In this document: positions 1 through 7,142 of the stretch, one piece after another
Position numbering within the stretch: the stretch's first letter is position 1
Layout: every line of letters begins with the position of its first letter
Source of the DNA: Bacteroidales bacterium
GTDB taxonomy: Bacteria > Bacteroidota > Bacteroidia > Bacteroidales > P3
NCBI GenBank assembly: GCA_024400495.1
Contig: JAKSMR010000007.1
Coordinates: 1-64,000, forward strand
Length of the DNA: 64,000 bases
Reading direction: 5' to 3'
Translations under genes and position numbers: made by a program
Notes under the pieces: model-generated
Told to the model about the DNA's origin: nothing
What the model saw: only the letters and a program-made list of their open reading frames with translations
Databases searched by the model: none

Positions 1-675
1 CCGCGCAATCGGGTGTCCGGCGGTTCACTCTGTGTCCGGGCGGTCAAAAGCCGCCGCAGAGGGCTTCTTTTGCTGTCTGACGGTTGTCCTCCGTTCTCGT
101 TACTTTCTGCCACGAGGTTGGCCATCATTCCGCATGGTTCCTTCCAATTTTGGTCGGGATACTGAAATTTTACTCCGCTCAAATGTGCGCCAAAAATGGG
201 GAAGAGCATCGGGACAAGGGGTGTATACATGTCTTTTGAGGCCTGAGAGAGGGGCGATTTGAGGCATTCTGTACCTTTGCCGAGTTCGGGTATGGTAGGG
301 GATTGGGATTTTATGATGTCGTATTTTGTTGTGAATGTGCTTTTTAGCGAATTGTAGCTTGGCTGAGTTTGACAATTAACAATTAACAATTACTTTTTCG
401 AGGGTATGCACATTTTCTTATTCTCTCTATATATATTTAATTATTAGTTAGCTAAGTGGTATAAGAGGAATTGTGTGTATCCATTTTTTCTAATTGTTAA
501 TTGTTAATTGTTAATGTAGGTTGCTTGTATACTTCTCTACAAGGCAGTTAACCTTCTTGTGTTTGGTAACAGCCTTCTTTGCCAGTTGCAGTTCTTAGGG
601 TGATGTCGGTTGCGTTGGCACAAGACATGTTCTCGCCGATCAAGCGCCGACAGAAGGCGGCATATTCCCTCTCTG
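1..675. repeat. Degenerate ~680-bp repeat unit, copy A (cut by window start)
   Basis: This segment aligns with 676 to about 1385. Shared blocks include CCGCGCAATCGG at the start of each unit, GAGGTTGGCCATCATTCCGCATGG, the phrase around GATGTCGTATTT, the hairpin element, CTTCTCTACAAGGCAGTT, and a block around ACATGTTCTCGCCGATCA. No intact reading frame spans it. On the minus strand, bases about 548-690 encode a degraded stretch with LIGENMS and ANATD, matching the pseudogene fragment at 1240-1541 but with a frameshift after ANATD. It looks like a decayed duplicated gene plus 3' flank. I do not recognise the family. Confidence 0.7.
372..511. repeat. Triplicated-heptamer inverted repeat (hairpin element A)
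   Basis: The left arm, 372-392, is three exact copies of ACAATTA. The right arm, 491-511, is three exact copies of TAATTGT, the reverse complement, giving a perfect 21-bp inverted repeat. The loop is 98 bases, AT-rich in its middle (TATATATATTTAATTATTAG), and opens with CTTTTTCGAGG. Hairpin B at 1042-1187 has the same architecture and the same loop length but a different heptamer. Confidence 0.85.
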
Positions 676-1385
676 CCGCGCAATCGGCCGTCCGGTGGCT
701 AACTCTGCGCCCGAGCGACCGAAAGCCGCTACAGAGGGCTTTTTTGCGGTTTAGCGATAATCCTCCGTTCTCGTTGTTTTCTGCAACGAGGTTGGCCATC
801 ATTCCGCATGGTTCCTTCCAACTTTGGTCGGGATAGAGAAACTCGGTTTCTTTCAAATGTGCACCCAAATGAAAAAAAGCATGGGCATGAGGGGCTGATT
901 CGTATCTTTTGAGGTCTGTTTGAGGAGGATTTGGATGCATTTTGTGCCCTTTTTGAGGACAGGCATCTTAGGTGAGTGAGGTTTCGCGATGTCGTATTTC
1001 GTTGGTTTATTGCTTTTTAGGAAAATCAAACTGGGTGGTTTCCGACAACCGACAACCGACAATGACTTTTTTGCGAGGTACACCTAGCACCTTTGGATTA
1101 TATATCTTATTAATAATTAATTAGTTATATATAATATATAGGGGTTGTTGATGCATTTTTTTTTCATTGTCGGTTGTCGGTTGTCGGATTCTTTATGTTC
1201 CACAAAGCCTTAATCGACTAGCCTATAGGACTTTGAAGAGACCAGAGTGTCTGCTTCTCTACAAGGCAGTTGTCCTTGCGGTGTCTGGTCACAGCCTTCT
1301 TTGCCAGTTGCAGCTCCTTGGCGAGGTCGGTTGCGTTGGCACGAGACATGTTCTCGCCGATCAGGCGCCACCAGTAGCGGCAGAG
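676..1385. repeat. Degenerate ~680-bp repeat unit, copy B
   Basis: Second copy of the unit at 1-675, in direct orientation. Relative to copy A it has about 40 extra bases after the hairpin (around 1188-1240) and many substitutions. The strongest conserved part is 770-840 (GAGGTTGGCCATCATTCCGCATGG and TTGGTCGGGAT). Read on the minus strand it gives MANLVAENNENGG followed by RKKALCSGFRSLGRRVS, so it was probably once coding, but no complete domain survives. Confidence 0.65.
1042..1187. repeat. Triplicated-heptamer inverted repeat (hairpin element B)
   Basis: The left arm begins with three exact CCGACAA units (1042-1062) and ends ATGA-side at 1065. The right arm, 1164-1187, ends with three exact TTGTCGG units (1167-1187). 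Together they form a perfect 24-bp inverted repeat around a 98-base AT-rich loop. The loop begins CTTTTTTGCGAGG, close to hairpin A. The heptamer core ACAA/TTGT is shared with hairpin A, but the other three positions are CCG instead of TTA in every repeat on both arms. Confidence 0.85.
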
Positions 1386-1541
1386 GTGCTTGGAATAGCT
1401 GACGGCGATCTAGGAGCCCTTATAGACGTGCTTGTTGAGGTAGCCGCCCTTGAGGGTCTCTTCTTCTACGAAGCAGACCGGCTCGTCGCCTTGCTGGTTG
1501 AGCACGCCGTGGTAGCCTTTGCCCAGGAGGGGCAGGGAGTC
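1240..1541 (-). pseudogene. Degenerate gene fragment with in-frame stop, family unknown
   Basis: The minus-strand frame from 1541 reads DSLPLLGKGYHGVLNQQGDE, continues through FVEEETLKGGYLNKHVYKGS, meets TAG at 1412-1410, and continues in the same frame as IAVSYSKHLCRYWWRLIGEN, then MSRANATDLAKELQLAKKAV and TRHRKDNCLVEK. The TAG is one base from a tyrosine codon. A TAA lies immediately upstream at 1544-1542 with no start codon, so the 5' end is lost. Copies of the last ~40 codons recur at 548-690. I do not recognise the domain. The smooth codon composition around the stop suggests recent inactivation. Confidence 0.55.
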
Positions 1542-1755
1542 TTATGAACCATACGCCAAAATTGCCTAAAAACGAACGCCAGTCCGTTTCAATCTAACTA
1601 TCAGAAGTCACCTTTTATGAATCCATCAGAGGTTACCTTAACAAAATTTAAGAGACATTAGTGGTTTTTGATCAAAAAAAAGCGTACATTTGCAATGTCC
1701 TTTACCAAGGATCCAGAATGTTAAAAGAAACTATAAACCGCTAAATAACAACACT
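1386..1755. other. Intergenic region: pseudogene 5' remnant, solo element end, upp leader
   Basis: After the pseudogene, 1542-1664 holds no gene. AGAGGTTACC at 1628-1637, within TCAGAGGTTACCTTA, matches the right terminus of the small mobile elements at 17182-17358 and 31023-31413, but no partner left end is visible. The same 15-base string occurs at 10704-10718. A likely promoter -7 box for upp follows at 1685. Confidence 0.5.
1685..1692 (+). promoter_or_regulatory. Putative upp promoter -7 box (TACATTTG)
   Basis: TACATTTG fits the Bacteroidota -7 consensus TAnnTTTG, about 63 bases before the upp start. A TTTTTG lies 14 bases upstream (1665-1670), closer than the usual 17-23, so the -33 element is uncertain. 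Confidence 0.45.
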
Positions 1756-2379
1756 ATGGCACTACACATCGTTGATCATCCTATGGTGCAGCACAAGCTG
1801 ACCATCATGCGAAAAAAGGAAACCAGCACCCGTCATTTCCGCGAGCTGCTGAAAGAAATCGGCATGCTGATGGGTTATGAGGTAACCCGCGACTTCCCTC
1901 TCGCTCCTGTTGAAATCGAGACCCCTATGCAGAAGATGGTGGCCCGCGAGATTGCCGGCAAGAAGGTAGTGCTCGTCCCTATCCTTCGCGCAGGCTTGGG
2001 CATGGTCGATGGTCTGCTGATGCTCATCCCTTCGGCCCGCATCGGCCACATCGGAATGTATCGCGACGAGGTGACGCACAACCCCGTTTTCTACTACTAC
2101 AAGATGCCCGAAGGCAAAGACCGTATGGTTATCCTCACCGACCCCATGCTCGCCACCGGAGGCAGCGCCTGCGACGCCATACGACGTCTGAAGGAGGACG
2201 GATACAAGAACATCCGGATGATGTGCCTCGTAGCTGCTCCCGAGGGTGTGAAACGGGTGCAGGCCGAGCATCCTGACGTGGACATCTATACCGCCTCGCT
2301 CGACGAGGGGCTGAACGAGAACGCCTACATCATGCCTGGCCTCGGCGACGCCGGCGACCGCATCTTCGGAACCAAGTAA
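1756..2379 (+). CDS. upp: Uracil phosphoribosyltransferase
   Basis: This enzyme converts uracil and PRPP to UMP in cytoplasmic pyrimidine salvage. The 207-residue product has the normal family length. The PRPP loop [10 protein letters not shown] is at residues 129-138, and the C-terminal uracil-binding segment [13 protein letters not shown] is at about 190-202. The start at 1756 (MALHIVDH) matches the family N-terminus; an upstream in-frame extension adds 22 residues that do not look like Upp. The uracil permease gene lies 153 bases downstream on the same strand, so uptake and salvage are probably co-expressed. Confidence 0.96.
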   Translation: MALHIVDHPMVQHKLTIMRKKETSTRHFRELLKEIGMLMGYEVTRDFPLAPVEIETPMQKMVAREIAGKKVVLVPILRAGLGMVDGLLMLIPSARIGHIGMYRDEVTHNPVFYYYKMPEGKDRMVILTDPMLATGGSACDAIRRLKEDGYKNIRMMCLVAAPEGVKRVQAEHPDVDIYTASLDEGLNENAYIMPGLGDAGDRIFGTK

Positions 2380-2532
2380 GAAGGTGGAAGGCGGAGGCTC
2401 TTCAGGCTCTACCCCCCCCTTTTTTTCCCCTTACCGAAGCATAGTGGTATTGGGAGACGCGAAATCAGTATCGCTTGCTCCCAAAAAAGACTTTCTCACA
2501 TTCGAAAAAACACCTTCAAACCCCACAGCCTT

Positions 2533-3846
2533 ATGAGCAAGATCAACACCCACGAAGCCGTTTACGACGCCCACCAACTGGGCAAAGGAAGAATGCTGGT
2601 GCTCGGCTTCCAGCATATGTTCGCCATGTTCGGCGCCACCATCCTGGTGCCCACCATCACAGGCCTCTCTGTCAGCGCCACGCTGCTTTTTGCCGGACTT
2701 GGAACGCTGCTGTTCCACTTCTTCACGAAGATGAAGGTGCCGGCTTTCCTCGGCTCCAGCTTTGCCTTCATCGGCGGTTACGCAACCGTCGTTGAGATGG
2801 GCAAGAACCTTGGAATGTCGCAGATCGAAGCGCTGCCCTATGCCTGCATCGGCGTGGCTGCCGCCGGACTGCTCTATTTCGTCCTCGCCGGATGCGTGAA
2901 AGCCTTCGGCGTACAGCGAGTGATGAGGCTCTTCCCGCCCGTAGTAACCGGCCCCATCATCATCGCCATCGGACTCAACCTCTCGGGCGTTGCCATCAAC
3001 AATATCCTCTCCAACTGGTGGATTGCCGTTGTGGCCATCCTTACCGTCATCATCTGCAACATCTGGGGCAAAGGCATGATCAAGATCATCCCCATCCTCC
3101 TCGGCGTCGTTGTTTCCTATGCCCTCGCCGCCTGCTTCGGCCAGCTTGAAGCTCCCAAAGTAGAGGACCTCAGGAACGCAGCCTGGATCGGCCTTCCCTT
3201 CTGCTGGGACAACACCGGCATGCACGCCCTCGCCTCGGGCAACTGGAGCTTCCTCCTCACCGCCATCATCGCCATCATGCCCATCGCCTTCGCCACCATG
3301 ATAGAGCACATCGGCGACATCTGCGCTATCGGCTCCACCACCAACCGCAACTATCTCGAAGACCCGGGCCTTCACCGCACCCTTATGGGCGACGGCGCCG
3401 CCACCGTGCTGGCTTCCCTCTTCGGCGCTCCCGCCAACACCACCTATGGCGAAAACACCGGCGTGCTGAACCTCACCCGCGTCTTCGACCCACGCGTGAT
3501 ACGCATCGCCGCCATCGTGGCCATCATCTTCAGCTTCTCGCCCAAGTTCGCAGCCCTCATCTACGCCATGCCCACCGCTACCATCGGAGGCGTGTCGCTC
3601 ATACTCTATGGCATGATCTCCTCGGTGGGTATCCGCAGCCTGGTGGAGAACAAGGTCGACCTTACCGAGTCGCGAAACCTCATCATCACCGCCCTCGTCA
3701 TCACGCTGGCAGTAGGCATCAACTACGGCTGCCCCAACGGAGCCATCAGCTTTGGCACCATCTCCCTCTCCGGCCTCGCCATAGCAGCCATCATCGGCAT
3801 CCTCGCCGCCCTGGCCCTGCCCACACCCGACGAAACGCGGGAATAG
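2533..3846 (+). CDS. uraA: Uracil permease, NCS2 family
   Basis: This inner-membrane nucleobase:cation symporter imports uracil. The 437-residue protein is highly hydrophobic, with about 14 predicted membrane segments. It carries the NCS2 landmarks QHMFAMFGATILVP (27-40), EHIGD (258-262, with the Glu equivalent to the substrate-contacting residue of UraA) and NTTYGENTGV (302-311). It follows upp, the enzyme that traps imported uracil as UMP. Xanthine/uric-acid carriers belong to the same superfamily, but the length, sequence and upp linkage favour uracil. Confidence 0.93.
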   Translation: MSKINTHEAVYDAHQLGKGRMLVLGFQHMFAMFGATILVPTITGLSVSATLLFAGLGTLLFHFFTKMKVPAFLGSSFAFIGGYATVVEMGKNLGMSQIEALPYACIGVAAAGLLYFVLAGCVKAFGVQRVMRLFPPVVTGPIIIAIGLNLSGVAINNILSNWWIAVVAILTVIICNIWGKGMIKIIPILLGVVVSYALAACFGQLEAPKVEDLRNAAWIGLPFCWDNTGMHALASGNWSFLLTAIIAIMPIAFATMIEHIGDICAIGSTTNRNYLEDPGLHRTLMGDGAATVLASLFGAPANTTYGENTGVLNLTRVFDPRVIRIAAIVAIIFSFSPKFAALIYAMPTATIGGVSLILYGMISSVGIRSLVENKVDLTESRNLIITALVITLAVGINYGCPNGAISFGTISLSGLAIAAIIGILAALALPTPDETRE

Positions 3847-4036
3847 CCATCGTTTTTCCATCGTCGGAGAAGATAATTTTCATGATGTCGGCAATAATTA
3901 TTATGTTTTCGCGTTAATAATGATGTGGCAGCTCCTGAGGAGCCGACAGCCACCTTGGGAAAAGGTGACTTCCAGAGATCAGAAAAACGATAAACATCAG
4001 AAGTCTCCCCCCCCCAAAAAAAGACACGCAACCGCA

Positions 4037-4963
4037 ATGGAAGGATTGGTACTTCGGACAACTGGCAGCTGGTACAACGTGCTCACCCCCGAGGGGGCAC
4101 GCTACGACTGCCGTCTGCGCGGCAACTACCGTCTGCGTGGCAACAAGCAGACCAACCCTATCGCCGTTGGCGACATCGTGGTCTTCGCCCTGCAAGAGGA
4201 TGGGACAGGAGTCATAGGCGAGGTGAAGGACCGACGCAACTATATAGTCCGTCGCGCCACCAAACTCTCCAAGCAGACTCACGTCATCGCCGCCAATATC
4301 GACCAGCTTTGTATTGTGGCCACGCTGGGCTTTCCACGCACCTCCACGGGCTTCATCGACCGACTCCTTGTCACAGCCGAGGCTTATCACATCCCCGCCT
4401 GCATCATCTTCAACAAGATCGACCTCTACGACCTTGACGAGAGTGGCGAGCTGAAAGCCCTACAGCAGGAGATGCGCTCCATCTACGAGACCTCCGGCTA
4501 TCCCGTCTACGAGGTGTCGGCGATGCAAGGCACGGGCATCGACACCATACGCCAGCTGGTAAAAGGAAAGACCGTCCTCTTCACCGGCCACTCGGGCGTC
4601 GGCAAATCGGCCATGCTCAACGCCATCGACCCCACCCTCTCGCTCAAAGTGGGCGAGGTGAGCGAATGGTCGCTCAAAGGCAAGCACACCACCACCTTCG
4701 CCGAAATCTTCCCCTTCGCCGACGGATACATCATCGACACACCCGGCATCAAGGAGTTCGGCATGGTGGACTTCAAGATCGAAGAGCTCTCCCATTTCTT
4801 CCCCGAGATGAGAGCGCTGCTGCACGACTGCCATTTTGCCAACTGCACCCATCGGCACGAGCCCCATTGCGCCGTAAAGGAGGCCCTCCAACACGGAGAA
4901 CTGAGCGAGGAACGCTACAACAACTACCTCTCCATCATCGACTCCATTCTCGAGGACCAATAG
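4037..4963 (+). CDS. rsgA: Ribosome small-subunit biogenesis GTPase RsgA
   Basis: RsgA is a circularly permuted GTPase that checks late 30S subunit maturation. The 308-residue protein has an N-terminal OB-fold (about 1-75), then G4 NKID (126-129), G1 GHSGVGKS (184-191) and G3 DTPG (234-237), the G4-G1-G3 order typical of the family. The C-terminal zinc site is C265, C270, H272 and C278 (CHFANCTHRHEPHC). I chose ATG 4037 because the preceding 39 in-frame codons are low-complexity (KSPPPKKRH) and outside the family. The gene follows uraA by about 190 bases and is probably transcribed on its own. Confidence 0.95.
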   Translation: MEGLVLRTTGSWYNVLTPEGARYDCRLRGNYRLRGNKQTNPIAVGDIVVFALQEDGTGVIGEVKDRRNYIVRRATKLSKQTHVIAANIDQLCIVATLGFPRTSTGFIDRLLVTAEAYHIPACIIFNKIDLYDLDESGELKALQQEMRSIYETSGYPVYEVSAMQGTGIDTIRQLVKGKTVLFTGHSGVGKSAMLNAIDPTLSLKVGEVSEWSLKGKHTTTFAEIFPFADGYIIDTPGIKEFGMVDFKIEELSHFFPEMRALLHDCHFANCTHRHEPHCAVKEALQHGELSEERYNNYLSIIDSILEDQ

Positions 4964-5023
4964 ACAACGCACAAAACGCAACAAACAAGTATCATAAAAA
5001 AAAAGAACAAAATTCCAATCACA

Positions 5024-5998
5024 ATGAAGACAAGAAATTTTTTCGCTAAGGCATTAGCCCTCATGCTGGCATTCGCAATCCCCGCAATGGTTGCCAGCTG
5101 TACTAAAGAAGAGAACAACCCCGGAACCGAAAACAACGGCGGCGGTAACAACAACAACGGCGGCGGCAACAACAACGGCGGCGGCAACAACGGCGGCGGC
5201 GAGATCGACGCAAGCAGCAGCATCATGTTTGACGGCACCAGCTATGCCATCCAACAGGCCCTCCACCTGGCCGAAGACGGCATGCATATCTACGCCTTCA
5301 TCAACGGCAGCATCATGAGCCCCAACGCTATTGTCGAGATCGGTCTTTCTGCACCTCTCCATGCCGGCACCTACCCCATCGTCAACGCAGAGATACCTGG
5401 CAACAACGAAGCTCTGGCCATAGCCTACACCAGCGCTACCACCGATCAGGAAGAAGACGTCGACTTTGCCTCCGGCAACATGACCGTTGCGATAGCAGGC
5501 GAGACATACACCATCGAAATCACCGGCGTGACCACCTCGAACCACAACGTAACCCTCCACTTCAGCGGCACCATCTCCGAATACACCATCCCCGGCATGG
5601 ACAACAACGGTACCCTTACCGTAGACGGCGTTGACTACAATCTCGGCTTTGCCGGAAAAACCACCCAGAATGCAGAAGGGACAACCATCACCTCCATCGC
5701 CCTCGTTGGCGTGGATGGCGAAACCGGCGTTGGCGCCCAGATCTCGTTGATGACCATGGGCACCTTTGCTGCCGGCACCTACACCCTCGGCGACTACACC
5801 GCTCTCGCTACAGGCGGATACATGGGCTTCATCATGATCGACGACGAAAGATATGGCAGCCTCACCATCGCCTCCGGATCCTTCACCATCAGCATCAGCG
5901 GCAACGTCTACACCTTCTCCGGAAGAGGCACGACAGCAGAAGGCAACACCTTCACCTTCAGCTACTCCGGTCCCTGCGAAGACCTCTCCGAGGAATAA
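5024..5998 (+). CDS. Secreted lipoprotein with Asn/Gly-rich linker, function unknown
   Basis: The 324-residue protein starts with a lipoprotein signal peptide (hydrophobic LALMLAFAIP, lipobox VASC, lipidated Cys26). A low-complexity linker of Asn and Gly runs to about residue 62, followed by a beta-rich domain full of Thr, Ile and Gly. No enzyme motif is visible. The linker would hold the domain away from the membrane, as in many surface lipoproteins of Bacteroidota. The next gene, 93 bases downstream, has the same layout and a nearly identical signal region, so the two are tandem paralogs. Surface exposure is an inference. Confidence 0.8.
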   Translation: MKTRNFFAKALALMLAFAIPAMVASCTKEENNPGTENNGGGNNNNGGGNNNGGGNNGGGEIDASSSIMFDGTSYAIQQALHLAEDGMHIYAFINGSIMSPNAIVEIGLSAPLHAGTYPIVNAEIPGNNEALAIAYTSATTDQEEDVDFASGNMTVAIAGETYTIEITGVTTSNHNVTLHFSGTISEYTIPGMDNNGTLTVDGVDYNLGFAGKTTQNAEGTTITSIALVGVDGETGVGAQISLMTMGTFAAGTYTLGDYTALATGGYMGFIMIDDERYGSLTIASGSFTISISGNVYTFSGRGTTAEGNTFTFSYSGPCEDLSEE

Positions 5999-6091
5999 AC
6001 CTCCCCTACATCCTTCACCCCTCAAAAAAAACGTTCCGGAACTTGACTGACACCCAACTCCGACCCGAAACCCCTAAAAAAACATCTCAAT

Positions 6092-6607
6092 ATGACAAAG
6101 AAAAGAATCATCGCTAAAGCTTTCGCGCTTCTTCTGGCAGTAGCAGTCCCCGCTATGTTCATGAGCTGCGAAAAAGAAGAAACCAACAAGCCCAACACCG
6201 AAAACAACGGTGGCAGCGAGAACAACGGCGGCAGCCAAGAGTACACCAACCAGATGACCGTTGGAAACGACCACTACAGCTTCACCAAAGGTACGGCCAA
6301 CGTCAACGCCGGCGCCTACACCTTCGTCAAAATCACCAACGACGATGAAACCATCCGCGCCTATATGTGGTTCCGTACCGGCGCTACCATCAACGGCGAC
6401 TTCACCGACGGCAACATGATGGACCTCCAGGACGACGAATGCTTCACCAACATCTTCTTCCCCGGAATAGGTGACTACCCCGAAACCCTTCACGACGTTG
6501 AACTTACCGTCGTTAACGATGGCGACAACTTCGGTTTCAGATGCACCGGCACCTGCAACCTCGGCGAGGTTTCGTGGAACTACTACGGCCCTGTTGAGAA
6601 CCTCTAA
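6092..6607 (+). CDS. Small lipoprotein, paralog of upstream gene
   Basis: The product is 171 residues with signal region RIIAKAFALLLAVAVPAMF, lipobox FMSC and lipidated Cys26, the same position as in the upstream protein. EKEETNKPNTENNGGSENNG forms a shorter Asn/Gly linker, followed by a ~125-residue beta-rich domain (YSFTKGTANVNAGAYTFVKI onward). The signal peptide and linker are clearly homologous to the upstream gene, but the mature domain is much shorter. No function can be assigned. A terminator follows at 6650-6678. Confidence 0.78.
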   Translation: MTKKRIIAKAFALLLAVAVPAMFMSCEKEETNKPNTENNGGSENNGGSQEYTNQMTVGNDHYSFTKGTANVNAGAYTFVKITNDDETIRAYMWFRTGATINGDFTDGNMMDLQDDECFTNIFFPGIGDYPETLHDVELTVVNDGDNFGFRCTGTCNLGEVSWNYYGPVENL

Positions 6608-6649
6608 CAGAACGTCCTCTCCCACCCCTTGGGGGAGAACATCACACAA

Positions 6650-6678
6650 AGCCCTTCTGCAACAGCAGAGGGGCTTTT
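6650..6678 (+). terminator. Intrinsic terminator after lipoprotein pair
   Basis: AGCCCTTCTGC (6650-6660) pairs with GCAGAGGGGCT (6665-6675) around an AACA loop, with one G-T pair, followed by TTTT. It ends the two-gene lipoprotein unit. Confidence 0.8.
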
Positions 6679-6762
6679 CGCAACTTGGGCTATCCGCCTC
6701 CGAAGAAAGGGTAAGGCCGTCAGACAAAGGACCGACAGCTATCACTCCCCAAGAAGGGGATA

Positions 6763-6850
6763 GGTAGCACCCTAGCAGCACCCTACCAATTCCGTACGAA
6801 ATACGGAATTGATTCGGAATTGGTACGGAATTGATACGGAATTGATACCT
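6763..6850. repeat. Intergenic array 1, exact 11-bp period, 8 units
   Basis: The stretch divides without remainder into eight 11-mers: ggtagcaccct, agcagcaccct, accaattccgt, acgaaatacgg, aattgattcgg, aattggtacgg, aattgatacgg, aattgatacct. The first two resemble the leader units of the arrays at 27583 and 39661. Units 3-5 form a hairpin: CAATTCCGTA (6787-6796) pairs perfectly with TACGGAATTG (6802-6811) around five bases. It lies between a terminator and the porE-like promoter and is not coding. Confidence 0.85.
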
Positions 6851-7018
6851 CCAAAACATTAGGCTACAATAGGTTATCCCTGACAAAAACAAGAAATGCA
6901 GCCTTATCGTGTGGGAAACCATCACGTTACGCAGAAAAAAGAGTTCAACGAAAGCCGGCAAAACACTTTTAATGAACCCCCGACACGCAATATTTTCAAA
7001 TAATTCGCGTTATTATAG

Positions 7019-7047
7019 TTGTAATTGAGAAAAAATTAGTAATTTAG
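7019..7047 (+). promoter_or_regulatory. Putative promoter of PorE-like gene
   Basis: TTG at 7019-7021, 18 bases, then TAATTTAG at 7040-7047, one mismatch from TAnnTTTG. It lies about 95 bases before the start codon in an AT-rich stretch. The rest of 6851-7142 shows no gene. Confidence 0.4.
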
Positions 7048-7142
7048 CAGTCTGTAAACCATGCGTTGACGCCACCCACACAACGGCGCAACGTGCTGTT
7101 TATAGTATAGTTATACATCTGAAAAAAGAAAAAAGTAAATAT

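Noticed and set aside
372..1187. A retron or diversity-generating retroelement for the hairpins
   Set aside because: No reverse transcriptase, accessory gene or template/variable repeat pair is present in the window.
1167..1547. A 126-codon plus-strand frame in the duplicated region
   Set aside because: It is antisense to the pseudogene fragment, whose minus-strand translation is far more protein-like and is repeated at 548-690.
2431..3861. A 476-codon minus-strand frame opposite uraA
   Set aside because: Shadow of a GC-biased membrane gene; its translation is Gly/Asp/Glu/His-rich with no recognisable fold.
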